A stretch of DNA of 64,000 nucleotides from Cristatella mucedo (GCA_009760855.2 WPIO01000011.1:293501-357500), one strand, 5' to 3'; shown: positions 23,144 to 35,392, counted from the first letter of the stretch. Numbers and translations: made by a program. The notes: a model not told the origin generated them from the sequence alone.

Positions 23144-24600
23144 AGTAGTGGCATGACTACAGCATTTTGAAAAGTTATTAGGACATGATCTGAGGCTAAT
23201 GACATTTATAACGTTAGTTATGCATGGCAACAGCATATCTGGGCATCATAAAAGCAGGAGACTGGGAATAGTGTCATGAGGAGTGGTTGTCTTCTTTGAT
23301 TGAGATACAAGCTTCAGGATGAAATCACTTAAGGCCTCCTTGAATGCAGACATTCAGGTGCCTCCTGGCATTGAGGGATAATATTCCCAAGTGGATGCTG
23401 TCACCCTGGGCATTGGCACAATGATCTTGGCTATCTTGTTTATAGAAGCTAGAGATGCAATAAGCAATATCACCACAAGGATTATTAGCTAAGGAGCTAA
23501 CTTGGGAATGGTTAAGAAGATGGTTTATTGTAGATGCCAGCAGTTTGGGGGTGTGCATCTGTGATTCACTAATATTTCTGTAGATGCTAGGCTTAGCTTT
23601 TGCTAAGATTAATTGCCATGATCTTCCAAGTCGTCATATGCCTCTCGATTGAAAGTCAGTCTCGATCGTGTATATGCTTTTTCACTATTGGTCTTACAGA
23701 CCTAGCTAGTTTAATGTCTGTACTAAACCATAGGCCGTCTGGGCGAGTACCCAAAACACTCTTTGTCATGTGCATACTCGTTGAGCATGTTAGCTAGTGT
23801 GCTGTTATATCATCCTACCATTGATGACATGTTGAAAGGGGAATCGAGAAACAGGTGCAAAGGATATGTTCTCTTGTGGACAGCATCGATGTCAATGATC
23901 TTGAGGTTTTGCAATTCACAGGTGACTTTGGATGAAGAGTCTGTACACACTGTAGACTTACGAGATTTGCATGTTGTCAGATAATCAGAATTTAGCAATA
24001 ATAGGTAGTGATAGCATACTGTTGTAGGAGAAAATTTTGTCGAGTGTGTGACCCTTGATGTGAGTTAAGTCATGCACATTAGCCACAAGAGAAAATAAGT
24101 CGGTCAGTGCAGGAAATTTGGTGCTGAAAGGCATCGGATGAGTCATCAAAATTAGTGTTAAAATCATATATAACAAGGAAAGATCGATTTTCTTGCACAC
24201 AGAATCAAAATGAGCTCTTAGAAATGTGAGATAAAGGAGTGCTTGGTACCTGGGATGGTTGAGTACTGCCATTATTGGCAGCTTGTTCCAAGACGTGGTA
24301 GCCCTGCCACCTCGTGTCAATTTTGATGCAGCATCTGTACAGTTTTACAGTTATAGCTTAATGTCGCTAGGGACTGGAATATGTACTGGGTCTGGTTTCC
24401 AAACCAATTTCAAGCTGTTCGTTCACACAATGGTTGAGTTGTCGCTTAGTGTGGGAGCTGGTGCATGCCTTGACCTGCCTGGGCAAGATTTATGTTTGAT
24501 AGTGTGTCCTGTCAGCTATGTTTGCTATCTATTGCTGTATTCCATTGGTTCTCTGTAGCTAAATTGGTTGACTGTATGGTGTTGCTAACATTTCTTTCAG

Positions 24601-24750
24601 AATTTAAGAATACTCGTACTTCTCAGTGTCTGAACATCGTTACTTGCCGTGAGAAGACCACAGAAGCCTCATTCCAGCCTAAACTTGCTGGTTTATACCG
24701 CTGCAAGGCTGTTCTTCAGGAGCCCTTCCTCGTTATGTGGGTTAACGACA
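24601..24750 (+). CDS. Ig receptor exon 3: second half of Ig domain 1
   Basis: 50 codons, phase 1 to phase 1. The acceptor (aacatttctttcag) is strong and the donor is gtaagg at 24,751. The segment KLAGLYRCKAV is the F strand with the xxGxYxC signature and the second disulfide Cys. Two more Cys (QCLNIVTC) precede it and could form an extra bridge. Joined to exon 2 this gives a complete Ig domain of about 100 residues. Confidence 0.88.
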
Positions 24751-24864
24751 GTAAGGAATCAAGTTGCAACTGCAAGTTCTCTTATAGTATTGTAGCATCT
24801 GTCGTCTTATTCAAGCACAACTCAGTTACTATTTTGCAAGTTCAATGAGAATGCTATCGAGAGT

Positions 24865-24945
24865 AATAATAAGGCATTTGCACAGTGCTCTAAAAGAGCT
24901 AAATCGCTTTCTAGGTACTTTGCTTTGGTAGCAACCACTGGCTTG
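24865..24945 (-). repeat. LINE family B tail fragment
   Basis: The block taataataaggcatttgcac, then agctaaatcgctttctaggt, matches the reverse complement of the LINE tail. Confidence 0.6.
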
Positions 24946-25204
24946 ATCAACACCCAACTGCAATATCAGCCCAGCTGCACTCACTGAGCAACCTAATTGC
25001 TTGCCCATCTTGGAGGTCAGCCTACGTCAGCCATGCCCAACCCCACATTCACATATAGATTTGGTCTTGGCTAACATAGGAAGTCTCTCCCCACGTCTTA
25101 GCCTGTGACAGATTACAAAGTTGAAGGAACCTAAAAGTTCATGACATAATCTTCAAGACGAAATACTGCCAAATGGAGAGAGTATATTTAAGTGAGGGCT
25201 AATA

Positions 25205-25320
25205 TCATACTGAGAATATTAATAATAATAATGATGATAATAATAATGATGTGCCATTTATAAAGCAACCTAAGAGAACTAAATCTCGATCTGAAGTACT
25301 TCAAAGCTAGTTGAAACATA
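25205..25320 (-). repeat. LINE family B or SINE 2 tail fragment
   Basis: An AAT-rich stretch (25,215-25,250), then atttataaagcaacctaaga, actaaatctcgatctgaagt. Confidence 0.65.
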
Positions 25321-25349
25321 TTCAGTACCCAATGTTTACTTGTATGAAT

Positions 25350-25412
25350 GGATTTAACACATAACATAAAAGCCTTAACGGCTGTCACCACCACCTGTAG
25401 TTAGAAATAAAG
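25350..25412 (-). repeat. SINE family 1 fragment
   Basis: The block ataaaagccttaacggctgt, then caccaccacctgtagt, matches the reverse complement of the SINE 1 centre. Confidence 0.6.
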
Positions 25413-25414
25413 GA

Positions 25415-26090
25415 ACACCAACTGTATGACTCAAAGCCATGACTGCTGTTGGTTAATTTGACCTCTAGCTAATAACATGTACTAAATATGATTTCTGAAA
25501 AACAGCCATTTTTGAAGAGCTGTTTAATGTTTTCAAATTTCAAAAAATAGCTGGTAACAGCTGTATTTGCTGTATTTACAATTGCTTTTCATTAGTACTA
25601 GTTTTAATATCAGTAGCCTGGTTTTGTTATAAACACTCTTATATTAATATATTTCTAGAATGCAAGTGCATTAAGTGACTTTTCAAGATATGCAATCTTA
25701 ATTGTGTACAAAAATTCGTGCAGACCAAAAAAACTTTTAATGTTTTTGATGTCGTTTTAGTGAATAGACTTGCCCCATACAATTTCCACAGATTTTCGGT
25801 GTGATGGCCAAAGTTTTTGAAGTGCATAATTTACACATGCACCATTTGAACCATTTGAAACTGCCTTGGCCTCCGACTGCACTTAATGATCCATTTTTTA
25901 ATCAACAAATTTAATCATTTTGAAGAGACAAACTTCAGCATTGTTTATTCCTGAGTAAGATGCTAGATTCCCTGCTAATTTAACATGGTTTTTGACCGGC
26001 TGACAGGTGGATCTTTAAAACTGCTTGAAAGGTACGTGGCATCCTTATTCAATCACTCTTCAACGCGAAACTGTAAGTTTTCTATCAGCT
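25415..26090. other. Intron, nothing recognised
   Basis: AT-rich sequence; no coding or repeat signal identified. Confidence 0.5.
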
Positions 26091-26094
26091 TGGT

Positions 26095-27335
26095 ACTAAG
26101 TTATTATTCATGTTAGTCAGGTTGGTGAACATGAAATCTAAAATTCTGTCAGCACTCATCAACGTTGCATATTCTCGACTTTGATTCCCAACTGCAAGTT
26201 TCACAGGCTTCGTTGCCTCCTAAAGAGTTTTGAGAGCCTCAAAATCTAACATCTCGATCATGTCCAGAGCCCTGAATTTTATTACTGTCTTTAGGATGGC
26301 GACTTCTGTCTTTTCTAGCAGCTCTAACATTGTTGGGATGGAGTTCCAGTGCATCTTAACGTCAAGATGCAGTTCGATCTCGTGTGCAAACTTCGCCTTT
26401 ACCTAGTATTGAAAGACATTTTTTCGAACAGGTGGTGTTTAATAAATTTGACAAGCTTGCCTGATTTTATGAATGGATCATGTTAGTTTACATCTCCTTC
26501 TAATATGTGGTTGCTGATCACTTCCAAGTCATTACCCATAACAAAATTGTCCATTTATCAATATCGTCACTATCCAGGCTTAAATAATCTATCTCACTAC
26601 TCAGTACTTATACAATGTGTGACATGCTCCAAGATGCATACGATGGTTTAAGCAGAAATGTCCGATGATATCGTCGTGGCTTAATATTTTGTATTTATGC
26701 AGTCCTGAGTATTTCCGACCAAATCTCTCTCCATTCTCATTTCAAAAACGCTCAAGCGCTGTTTCATTGATTCGACCATATCGCTTGCAGGGCACGAACC
26801 AAATATGGAAACAAGACCCGTCTTGATTGTTGTTTTATCTTGCTATCATGAATGTTGACTCCGAAGAATCGAGGTCCAACCAAGGTCGTGTATTCATCAA
26901 GTCACGCTAAACTGTATCCCTCTCAAGTTTTCCCTTGATGTCGGCAATGGTTGTTTCTGTTTTCTTCCTAATCATTGTGCACCAGTTTCATCACATCGCT
27001 TTTGTTTGCTGGATATTTGAATCCCATCCGAGAGATTGAATGCCGAATGTGCATGTTTGTAAGGATAGCTCTAATCGATTTTCCATCAATAGCACGATCG
27101 ATAGAATCTTCAGAATCTTTCACCCCAAGAAAGTAGCAATCGTTTTTGTTCTTTAATTGTTCTCTAGCTCTTCCTTCGATGTATAACCTCCAACAGGTTT
27201 ATCAAAATCGATTCCATCTAGTTTTGGATGATTCTTCAGCATTGTCTTGGAGTTTCCCGAACATTTAATGATTCTATTGCATCCTCACATTGACGTAGCT
27301 CTTCTGTTATAGGACTCTTTAACTTTGCGGCTTAT
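26095..27335 (-). pseudogene. hAT-type transposase relic
   Basis: The minus-strand translation contains KAKFAHEIELHLDVKMHWNS, IPTMLELLEKTEVAILKTVI and, after a stop, EATKPVKLAVGNQSREYATL. The order W-N-S, xMLExLLE, then EATKxVxxxxxxxxTLxxAD is that of hAT transposases between the catalytic domain and the alpha-helical insertion. More hAT-like text (DCYFLGV, GFKYPANKSDVMKLVHN) lies at higher coordinates but in shifted frames. There are several stops and no visible terminal repeats. It sits in a large intron of the Ig gene. Confidence 0.55.
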
Positions 27336-27339
27336 TCCC

Positions 27340-29100
27340 AAACTGAAGATATGAATATCAATAACTGTTTATACCACATGCAATTTAATAAATATCAAGT
27401 CTTTTCTTAAAAATTTCTCTAGTTTTAGTTTTTGCCAAATAAATAAAATCAATAATACTTTCAAAAGAAATTCTATACATTTGTCGTTACACATTTCATA
27501 TCCATAATGAACGTTGGAGCTTCAATTGTAGTATCTTTTTGTTTGAAAATTCCCCTTAGAACACTAGAGCAGAAAAATAGCTATTTTCTGTTTTATGATT
27601 TTCGGCAAAAACAGCTGTTAGTGTTAAACAGATTACAGAACTCGAGTGCTGAATCAATCATTCACCATGAACCAGTGTGTGACTCAGACATTTGAAAGGT
27701 TGTTCGTCAAAATCTGCACTGCTATCGTATCCCTAACAAAGCCTGCACGAAATGGATGTGATGTTTCTAAGTTACCAGACGATCGCATCAGCTCTATAGT
27801 CCAATGCCTACTTGGTAGCCTCACCTATTGTTCTAGTGGTCATAATGAAGTTATGCTGTAAGTAATGGATCAATAATGTGTTTATAATGTCAAATGCTGC
27901 CGATATATCCAGAGTTACTTGCAGATATGGTCTTTGCTGGAAAGCATAGTTTATTGTCGATGTAAACTTGAAGCAGATCAGTTCCCATGAAATGTGAAAC
28001 ATACACAGCTTTGTGCTCAAGATTTTGTACCTTAACATATGCCACCTTTTAATGTGCACATGCTGCAGTCAGATTTGCCTTTCTGTTTTTAAGCTGTGCT
28101 CATCAATCGGCCTCTCGTCAAGAAGGACGGCTATGACAGGCCCTTAAGGCTGACATGTAGCGTGAACCTTTTGCCTGCTGATACCAAATATCAACGAGAG
28201 GTTAAATGGTAAGTCTGGCATTTCATGCCACTGATACCACTCTTCCCGTGCAGCAAGCAGCTATCGATGCAGGCAAATGCTATTTGAATGTGCTCCGGTT
28301 CTACCGTTTAATGGTATATGTATTTGCCCAGCTTATAAGCTGATGATCAGGCGATAGGTCTCAGTCGAGTAAAAGTAACCCAATATGATAGAACTGTTTA
28401 GCTGAGATAACCTTTTTACTTTTATTTGTCAGTGTCCTCTATAATTATTTACCGCCTCCTTGGCTAATACTTTCTTCACCAACCGAGTCTGTATGCACTG
28501 CATATGGCTTTGTCATCGTAATTGTGAGACAAGAACATTAACACAATTATATTTCCATAAGGGAAATACACACCTGTTTTGCAATTCACATCTGCTGGAG
28601 AAGAAGCGTTACATATGGTTTGATTAAAGCATGTACAATGTCTGCATGCATAAGCTTGCAAAGGACATTTAATAAAAACATGCTGCTTCATAAAGACAAT
28701 CTATTTAGCTACATTGATCCTGCTATTCTTGGTTGGCTATGCTCTTGCTTAGCTATTACGGTAGGGTGTAGCCAGATCTTCCATGTGACATTGTGTAATA
28801 TGTACTCAATATTTCGTAATAGCTAATATGAAAATGAGTTGTTTTCACTTATTGCATCTCTACTATTTTTAATTCCTAATGATAACGAATCTGAAATTAA
28901 GTGCATATATTTTAAATCACCTGTGTCACCTGGCAACCATAGTTTATTTTCTAATCTTGTAAACCATTATACCATCATATAAGAGCATCTGTGCTTTAAT
29001 AGAGTGGATCACGAACATGAGCTATTCTGATAATTAAGTGGCTCAAGCTTCGATTTCAATTTGGTCTTATTTGTCGTCTATAGTGGACCTGAGGGTTGCA
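27340..29100. other. Intron, mostly unrecognised; LINE RT shard
   Basis: A short minus-strand piece at about 27,950-27,880 reads LDISAAFDIINTLLIHYLQ, a decayed form of the RT motif [12 protein letters not shown]. The rest is AT-rich with short meaningless ORFs. Confidence 0.45.
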
Positions 29101-29109
29101 GCAGCTCAG

Positions 29110-29835
29110 CTAGATATGCAATAATCAAGGCATGTCTGGCCTTGTAGGTAAAACTAAGAACTTTACTCTGTATCCTTTAATCAAACCAGAAGCCACCAAA
29201 GCTTAATCAGGAAGGAGACACGTGGTCAAACTTCTGGAATTTATTGACCAGCCTTGCAGCCATATTTATTGCCAGCTGCAGTTGCCTCTTTTGGTAACCC
29301 AGCCAAGATGGACTAACAATAATTTAGCCGAGGCGAAACTAGGTAGCTACTTAAATATTTGCAAACCGTATGGTAGACACTCTCTAATCATAGACAGGGA
29401 TTGGTTGTGATTGCTAGCTGTGGAGGCAGCCTTCGTAACTAAATTTTCAAAATGTAAGCTTTCGTCAACGATGACGTCTACATTCTTAGCATAAGATGGA
29501 GGTCGGACAGCAACATCACTTATTGGAAGATCGAAGTCTTTTTGTCCGGCTACACTCTGGGGGTGTTTTTCCAGAGGTTATGTATAGAGAACATCAATGT
29601 ACTGAGGGTAGACCCATTGTTAATGCACAGATTGCAGGTCCGATGAATGAGAGCTGACCCCAGCGCGACACAGATTTAACACCACCGGCCACGTACGGTT
29701 TGATCCACCCCGGTGCCTCTTCGGTCAAACCGACTGCTTTTCTTAATCGTTCAAATAGGATGTCTGATCTTGCTGTGTGATTTATCAGCTGAACCTCCAA
29801 GTCAAGCCACACGGCAAATTCCAGGCAGCTTATTT
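29110..29835 (-). mobile_element. LINE family A relic
   Basis: The minus strand aligns with the 43.6-44.95 kb copy: the tail end is missing, but the Q/K-rich AARLV-type region and the ASxxxRSLSxI-like region are present. So is the upstream palm region around 29,760-29,700 (reverse complement of aaccgactgcttttcttaat). Many small deletions; no ORF is intact. Confidence 0.75.
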
Positions 29836-29929
29836 CACTCACAGTCTCATCTTTCTCTTGCTCCAGCTTACTTATGAGAACTGCTCCCTCACCAGACTAG
29901 GCATTGCACGACCTGCTTTTTTAAATCAA

Positions 29930-30322
29930 ATCGTTTAGCTACACATTGTACGAACCCCATCCTTCAGATACCATTCCCTCAGTTCCTATGCACCCAAAGC
30001 GTGAAACTCACTCCCCAACAACTAATGTCACGACATCCTCTGACTTGACATTTATAAGAAGTTAAAAATGCATCTATTTGACGCATGGAGTTTCTGTGAT
30101 TCGTCCTTTGTATGCCTATGCAAGCTGACTCTGTGCATGCTGCCACTAACCATACTTGTAGGCTGAGTCTGTGCATGTCACTTCTAACCGTGTTATCCTT
30201 GTTGACATTATGCATGCTGTAACTAACCATATGATCATGCTTTCTGTACAGCATGTGTAAAGTACTTATAAAGATTTTAAGTTCTCAGAGGGAGCTACAC
30301 AAATGTATTATTATTATTGTTA
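29930..30322 (+). mobile_element. LINE family B 3' end
   Basis: Coding end (gttcctatgcacccaaagcg), UTR spacers (gcatgctgccactaaccata) and tail (ttctcagagggagctacaca then ATTATTATTATTG). It faces the family A relic in the opposite orientation. Confidence 0.8.
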
Positions 30323-30329
30323 TCTTTAC

Positions 30330-30890
30330 TAGCATCGTCAATGATACCTTTTATTTAAGCATCATCTCGGGGAGTTATAACAGTCATGCAGGACTGAAGG
30401 AACTAAACTGTACTCGTGTGGGTTGGCAGAGCTTTTATAACGGTTTCGTGTAGTCATCAGCCTAAACATTAATTATATACTTCAGCAAAGTGGTGCTAGC
30501 TGCCATGGCTAGAGAAAGTTAAGCTTCACTTTGCTCATGGGTCTTTATACTAAAGATAAAATTCTGGCACATTACCACCCAGGCCTTTAAGTCGTGAGAG
30601 CTACCACTTATTGGTGCTTTCGCATCTTCTATCGCCCAACTCAATCAGAGGGCTTTGATAGTCACCGCCATTGTTATATATATATTTATGTAAACGAGGC
30701 TCTTGTCAGTCGATCGTATTAAACTTTAATTTATCCGAATACGGAGAGTGTTGCAGGGGATCACCATTGTACATTTGAAAAGCCAGTGCAGTCGTCCTTT
30801 TAGAATAGTGCGACTATCAAAGCAGATTGCCAGATTGGCAGTATTTAGTAGCTACTAGATGCCTGCTGTGAGTACCAGAAAAAAATAAAA
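30330..30890. other. Intron, nothing recognised
   Basis: AT-rich, with a short TATATAT patch near 30,675. Confidence 0.5.
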
Positions 30891-30896
30891 ATGAAT

Positions 30897-31050
30897 ATAT
30901 ATAATTCACTTGTATAGAGCCCTAAGAGAACCTGGTCTATATTCAGGTGCTTCACGTATGCCACTGGGCTTGAGCCCACGACCTCAGTCATCAAGTACAT
31001 TTATTTTGACCTAGATCAGGGCGTCACCTAAAGTACTAGGCCAAGCCAGG
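30897..31050 (-). mobile_element. SINE family 2
   Basis: The reverse complement gives the tRNA-like head (ggcttggcctagtacttta), a B-box-like cgtgggctcaagccca, gaagcacctgaatatagacc and a tail of gctctatacaagtgaattat type. Confidence 0.8.
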
Positions 31051-31054
31051 GTGG

Positions 31055-31605
31055 CAGCCTTAGTGCAAGAGGCAAATTCCAAAATTGTGCAATATAGGGG
31101 AACATGTATGAAGTTTTGCATGATTGTTGATCTTGATATTTACAGTACATCGGGATGGTAGGAGTTCAGGGTCGAATTTAATGTAGTTAAATTTAGGTGC
31201 AAACATGCCACTTGCATGTTTATAAAAACCTAGCTGTCATCTGACAGTAATACAAGTACCTACTATTTTATTTGAAACTTTTTTCAAGATAAATAAGATA
31301 TAAGCATGCACAAGACTTTGTGCATTCGACAATGAATCAAGTGCTGTTATAAAATCTTGTCTTGTTATCCGGGGGCTTGCTTTTTCTTTCACTGCTTGCA
31401 ACGTGCATCCCGTGCTTAAAAAATGTCTAAGCTACGGCAGCATTTGCAATTTGATGCATAGACACCTTATCAATGGTGGCTTAGCAGATGGTTGTTAGTG
31501 ACATCCATTTGTTAAGTGGGGCTATGCAATGCTGCCTAAGTAGGTGTCTTAGTAGTCAGAAGAAATTTTGTGGTTGGTCCTATGCCTGTGTTAATACGAA
31601 TAATT
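31055..31605. other. Intron, nothing recognised
   Basis: AT-rich; no exon or repeat supported. Confidence 0.45.
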
Positions 31606-31612
31606 TTGACAG

Positions 31613-31754
31613 GTGCTCACAACGTGTTGCTTGTCAAAGCTAATGAAGCCAGAGTTGATGCTGTCTTGACCTACGTAAATGCTCTAAACAGGGGTCATAA
31701 AACAAAAGGCTCCTCAAAGCAAATGGGGAGCATAGGATCTTCGGATCGTTTTCT
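31613..31754 (+). CDS. Candidate exon for first half of Ig domain 2 (uncertain)
   Basis: The acceptor ttttgacag at 31,612 is followed by a phase-1 frame, as exon 3 requires. It reads AHNVLLVKANEARVDAVLTY, which looks like an Ig A'-B strand except that a Tyr stands where the Cys is expected. No good donor in the phase 2 needed by the exon at 32,459 was found. The end given here uses a weak gttcag at 31,755. The exon runs into a 65-bp tandem duplication. It may be a decayed exon, or the true exon may lie elsewhere between 24.8 and 32.4 kb. Confidence 0.25.
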
Positions 31755-31872
31755 GTTCAGCATGCTAGCAGCTCCTAGCTTTGGCAAGCTTCAGGTTTAT
31801 GAATGGAGGATCGTTTTCTGTTCAGCGTGCTAGCAGCTCCTAACCTTGGCAAGCTTCAGGTTTATAAATGGA
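31743..31872 (+). repeat. 65-bp tandem duplication
   Basis: The unit starting ggatcgttttctgttcagc and ending tttatgaatgga occurs twice, at 31,743 and 31,808, with only a few differences (catgc/cgtgc, tagcttt/taacctt, atgaat/ataaat). It lies in the intron, or inside a candidate exon, of the Ig gene. Confidence 0.9.
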
Positions 31873-32458
31873 TGGGTGAAAATAAGTATAAGCCACGAGT
31901 GCCAGTACAGTTGTTATCATCGGCCGGACATGTGCCCCTATTGCTGGGAGCTAGCAGGGCAGGCACTAGCCGGCAATTTAAACTATACCAAGACGTGTGG
32001 ATAGGCGAAAGTGTATAGTAAATTAAACAAAGTCAATTTTGTATTAACAAAAAAGTTAAAAAAATGCTTATATCTAATAATTGTATTGCAAAGCCTGTGA
32101 TTCCCATGCTTGTAATCGCTACTTAGAATTGGCTCGTTTTTGGGACCTTGGATCCACACTATTTCTTGAGCTTCAAAAACGCAGAAGTCGGTGCTCTGGT
32201 ACAGCTTTGAGATGTAAAATGTTGTGAGATATTGGAGGTCAGAGGCATTGGTTAATTTCTTTAGCACATCAAGGCTAGTGTCACCAGACATTCTATTGTA
32301 ATTCCTCTCCCTCATAATAATGCTGTAATAATGCAAGTCAAACTAGTAATCTAGAACCTCACTATTGAGTGGTGAACTGTAACTCATTTCACCTGCGATG
32401 GTCTGTCATCACCAAGCCTATTACTCCTGCTTTACAGATGACAGGTTTCTTTTTACAG

Positions 32459-32661
32459 GTACATTACGAATTATCAATATGGCTCTGTGGATGTCAGTAA
32501 GTGCTGTGCAACTGATTATTTGGTCGAGCCTGGATCGAGCCCGGGACCTATGTCGTTGCTCATCCATAATTACGACATCAGACGGGACACTGGTTCCTTT
32601 CAGTGCAGAGTCAATATAGATGGCTATAGTGGAGAACTGGCTCACTCTACCATGATCTATG
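32459..32661 (+). CDS. Ig receptor exon: second half of Ig domain 2
   Basis: 67 codons read YITNYQYGSVDVSKCC and later NYDIRRDTGSFQCRVNIDG, where DTGSFQC is the F-strand DxGxYxC signature. The acceptor tttctttttacag is strong. The exon begins with one leftover base (phase 2), unlike the other phase-1 exons. The donor gtattt at 32,662 is phase 1 and joins exon 35,162 in frame. The partner Cys should lie in an upstream exon that is not securely found; the KCC pair here is too close to act as the usual partner. Confidence 0.75.
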
Positions 32662-32664
32662 GTA

Positions 32665-33957
32665 TTTGCTATTCTTGCTGACCTTCCCTTCCTTAGTGCG
32701 TGCGTGTGCGTGCGTGTGTGGTTTCTTGTGGCATTATGACTGTAATCATGTGTGGGTACCATAAATGCATTGGGCATCGCCAACTTGCTTTGTAACTGAT
32801 CACATCAGTGGCGTGTAGACTGTAACTTAACACAACACTTTGGTTTTGCCTTTCTTTGTTTGTCACTCCTAGGCTTTTCTCTTGAGCCAGTGTTTCAGTG
32901 ATTGCATACAGATTCGTATTGTTGAGCATATGCACTCCGATGCAAGAACATCTTCCCATTATTGCAGCCAATGATATTTCTGTATATTGCTGTCGGTGTG
33001 CATGCTTTTTTGTGCGACAGTTTTTGGCTATGGTTTTATATTACCTTTTCTGTCTAGCCAGCCGTAAAGACCTAAAGCTGCTGCGTTGTGTCTTTTGCTG
33101 CAGTGCATAAGGCAAAGTCTTAGCTATCCTGAAAAGGGAAGCTGCTGGTCTTAGCCATACACCCTGCCTTGGCCTTTTGTCTATATAGCTTCATAGTAGT
33201 TCCATCGTTCATAGGGTTTCAGATGAAACCGATCGCTGGGTTTGTACACCAGCACCAAACAAGGATTGGCCACGAAATACTTTACTCTAGTTATTGTTGG
33301 CCCAACAGGTTGGATTTTTCAAAGCTCCATACTGTGCTAAGGAGTCATCACACATGGTAGCAAGACAGTAACCCTTTCTTTTTCCACTGATTTGCCAGGA
33401 ACGTACTTAACAAAAATTCTTATTTGGTGCTAGCGCTGTGGCCCAGCCACTCACCTGTTTTAAACTCCACAGAATGACTGTGGAGTGATATCGACAGGCA
33501 GTCGAGGCAGGATATTTGGTGTACACCAATAGCCGACCTTTTTTGTAAGACTCTAGCTCATTTAAATGCACTACTATAGAAGAGACAAGATGGAAGCTGG
33601 TTGGCTGTCTGTCTGGCCAGACAAGGGGGGGGTCATTAAAATTAACGTTGACATCAAGCTAAACACGTTCATACAAGCAGCATATGAGCTCGATGTAGGA
33701 CAGCCAATCAATATTTTCACCAGCTTTGCGTGACTTTAGTATGCCAGGCATAGTAGAAAACCTTATTACTTGAATGAATTTACAGCCTTGAGAATTGGCG
33801 GCCATACTTGAAGGGTTTTTTGTTCCTGAGTGTATGGCCCTTTAAAAGTTTATAGGTACCTGCCACCAGCAAGCTATTTTGATGCAAAATACACAACATT
33901 CAAATCAGATCTAACTTGGTAGCAGTTTTTGCTATGCAGAGCAGCTAGCAGTGTGTG

Positions 33958-34006
<49 letters not shown>

Positions 34007-35160
34007 CGCGCGCGCGCGCAATTTATTTGTTACAATCAATAACCTTCGAGGATGCTTTTTGATAATTTTTCCCTATCTTATCGGCATTGACTCCACCAGC
34101 TTTCGCGCACATTTCTGGATGCATTTTCCTTAAGCAATTTTTCAATAAATAACCAGTCCAAACCGTTCGTTTCGCTAGCTTGGCAGAGACTCTAGCAGTG
34201 CATTTAAAGAGGGGTAAATCCATCCTTCGGAGCAATACTTTTCTGGTGTCGGTGTTACTCGGAGAAGTTACTGGAGGGTGCCACAAGAGTAGCATTACCT
34301 TTGTGCTAACATAGTCCAAATGTTTTTTGTTTCATTTTTTTCTTTTATGCAGAACTCGTAAGAACTTCCGACCCCATTTCTAACGTATTTCTCTTTCAAA
34401 AGGTTTGCTAAGCAATTATTGATTCCACATTAGACCTGTATTACAAAAGCCTACCTTGATGAGTGTCTGCGAGAAGTTCCGTGGGCTTGACGAATGTTAG
34501 CTTGGTTGATCCACTGTAGTACTAATCACAGAACATGTTGACTTTAGTGAAGTCAATACGAATTTCTATACTTCCTACATATATTTGTATAGAACCATAT
34601 CTTAGCTTACCGTAGTAGATGCATAATTTATAGAAATATATCTGACAGATGGTACCTAATAATTTTTTAAACGGCAATAGCAACTTGGAAATAGGCAGCT
34701 GAATTTTACCTGATAGTATGGACGTCCAAGATGTCTTAATACAATAGTACCATGCATCGTTTTGATAATGATATAGAAAGCTGGTGAAGCATGTAGGTAT
34801 ACACAGCAGCTTGGATTAAGAATCCTGTAATTACCTAACTCTGCATTATTTATAATACTGAAAAGTTTAAACTGGTCAAAGCTATGTCGGGTTCAGTATC
34901 CTATGTTCAGATGGCTTGGATTTGGAAAAGTCCTGCAGCAGTCAAAAGCTGCTTGTGCTTTGTAAATTGCTATTCGAATTGGATTGTTAATTCCAGGCTT
35001 TTCAAGCCCTTGTCAAGGAATGTTAAGCCCTAGCAAGCCTTCGAGCATACATATGGCATGAACAATCTATTTATACGTTGCTGCTTTCACAGTAAGGCAC
35101 ATGTTCTGTTTAATTATAGTTGTATCAAACCTTGACCCGATCAATAAAACCTTATTTGCA
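32665..35160. other. Intron, unique sequence with a Z-DNA-type repeat
   Basis: No repeat family is recognised apart from the alternating GT/GC tract listed separately. The minus-strand frame at 34,319-34,023 (98 codons) has no recognised domain. Confidence 0.45.
33951..34020. repeat. (GT)n(GC)n alternating purine-pyrimidine tract
   Basis: About 38 bases of TG repeat run directly into about 22 bases of CG repeat, a 60-base uninterrupted alternating tract of the kind that favours left-handed DNA. Confidence 0.95.
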
Positions 35161-35161
35161 G

Positions 35162-35392
35162 CTGAAGCCGTGACAAGCTTTAATATTACTACTGGTGGAA
35201 TACATTCACCAATTCGAAATGGTCAGATCGTGGAAGCTCTGCTTGGGCAGCAGCTGGACGTGACATGTAGAGTACACGGTTACCCTCAACCAAGTACGAT
35301 CAAGTTGGTTCAATTAGGAAACCATCAGCTTGGGGTAGTGAGAACAATTATAAGTGGGCTGTTGGCTACAATATCCGTTAGTAACTTGACAG
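35162..35392 (+). CDS. Ig receptor exon: first half of Ig domain 3
   Basis: 77 codons, phase 1 to phase 1, following an acceptor ccttatttgcag. EALLGQQLDVTCRVHGYPQP is a clear Ig B-C region (LGxxLxxxCxVxGxPxP). The usual core Trp is replaced (STIKLVQLG). The end, ATISVSNLT, is the E strand before the F strand of the next exon. NIT and NLT sequons suggest N-glycosylation. The donor is gtaggt at 35,393, and the intron to the next exon is only 76 bases. Confidence 0.88.

Noticed and set aside
32041-32336. 117-codon minus-strand frame
   Set aside because: Open but without recognised domain, start context or repeat support; lies next to a real exon on the other strand.
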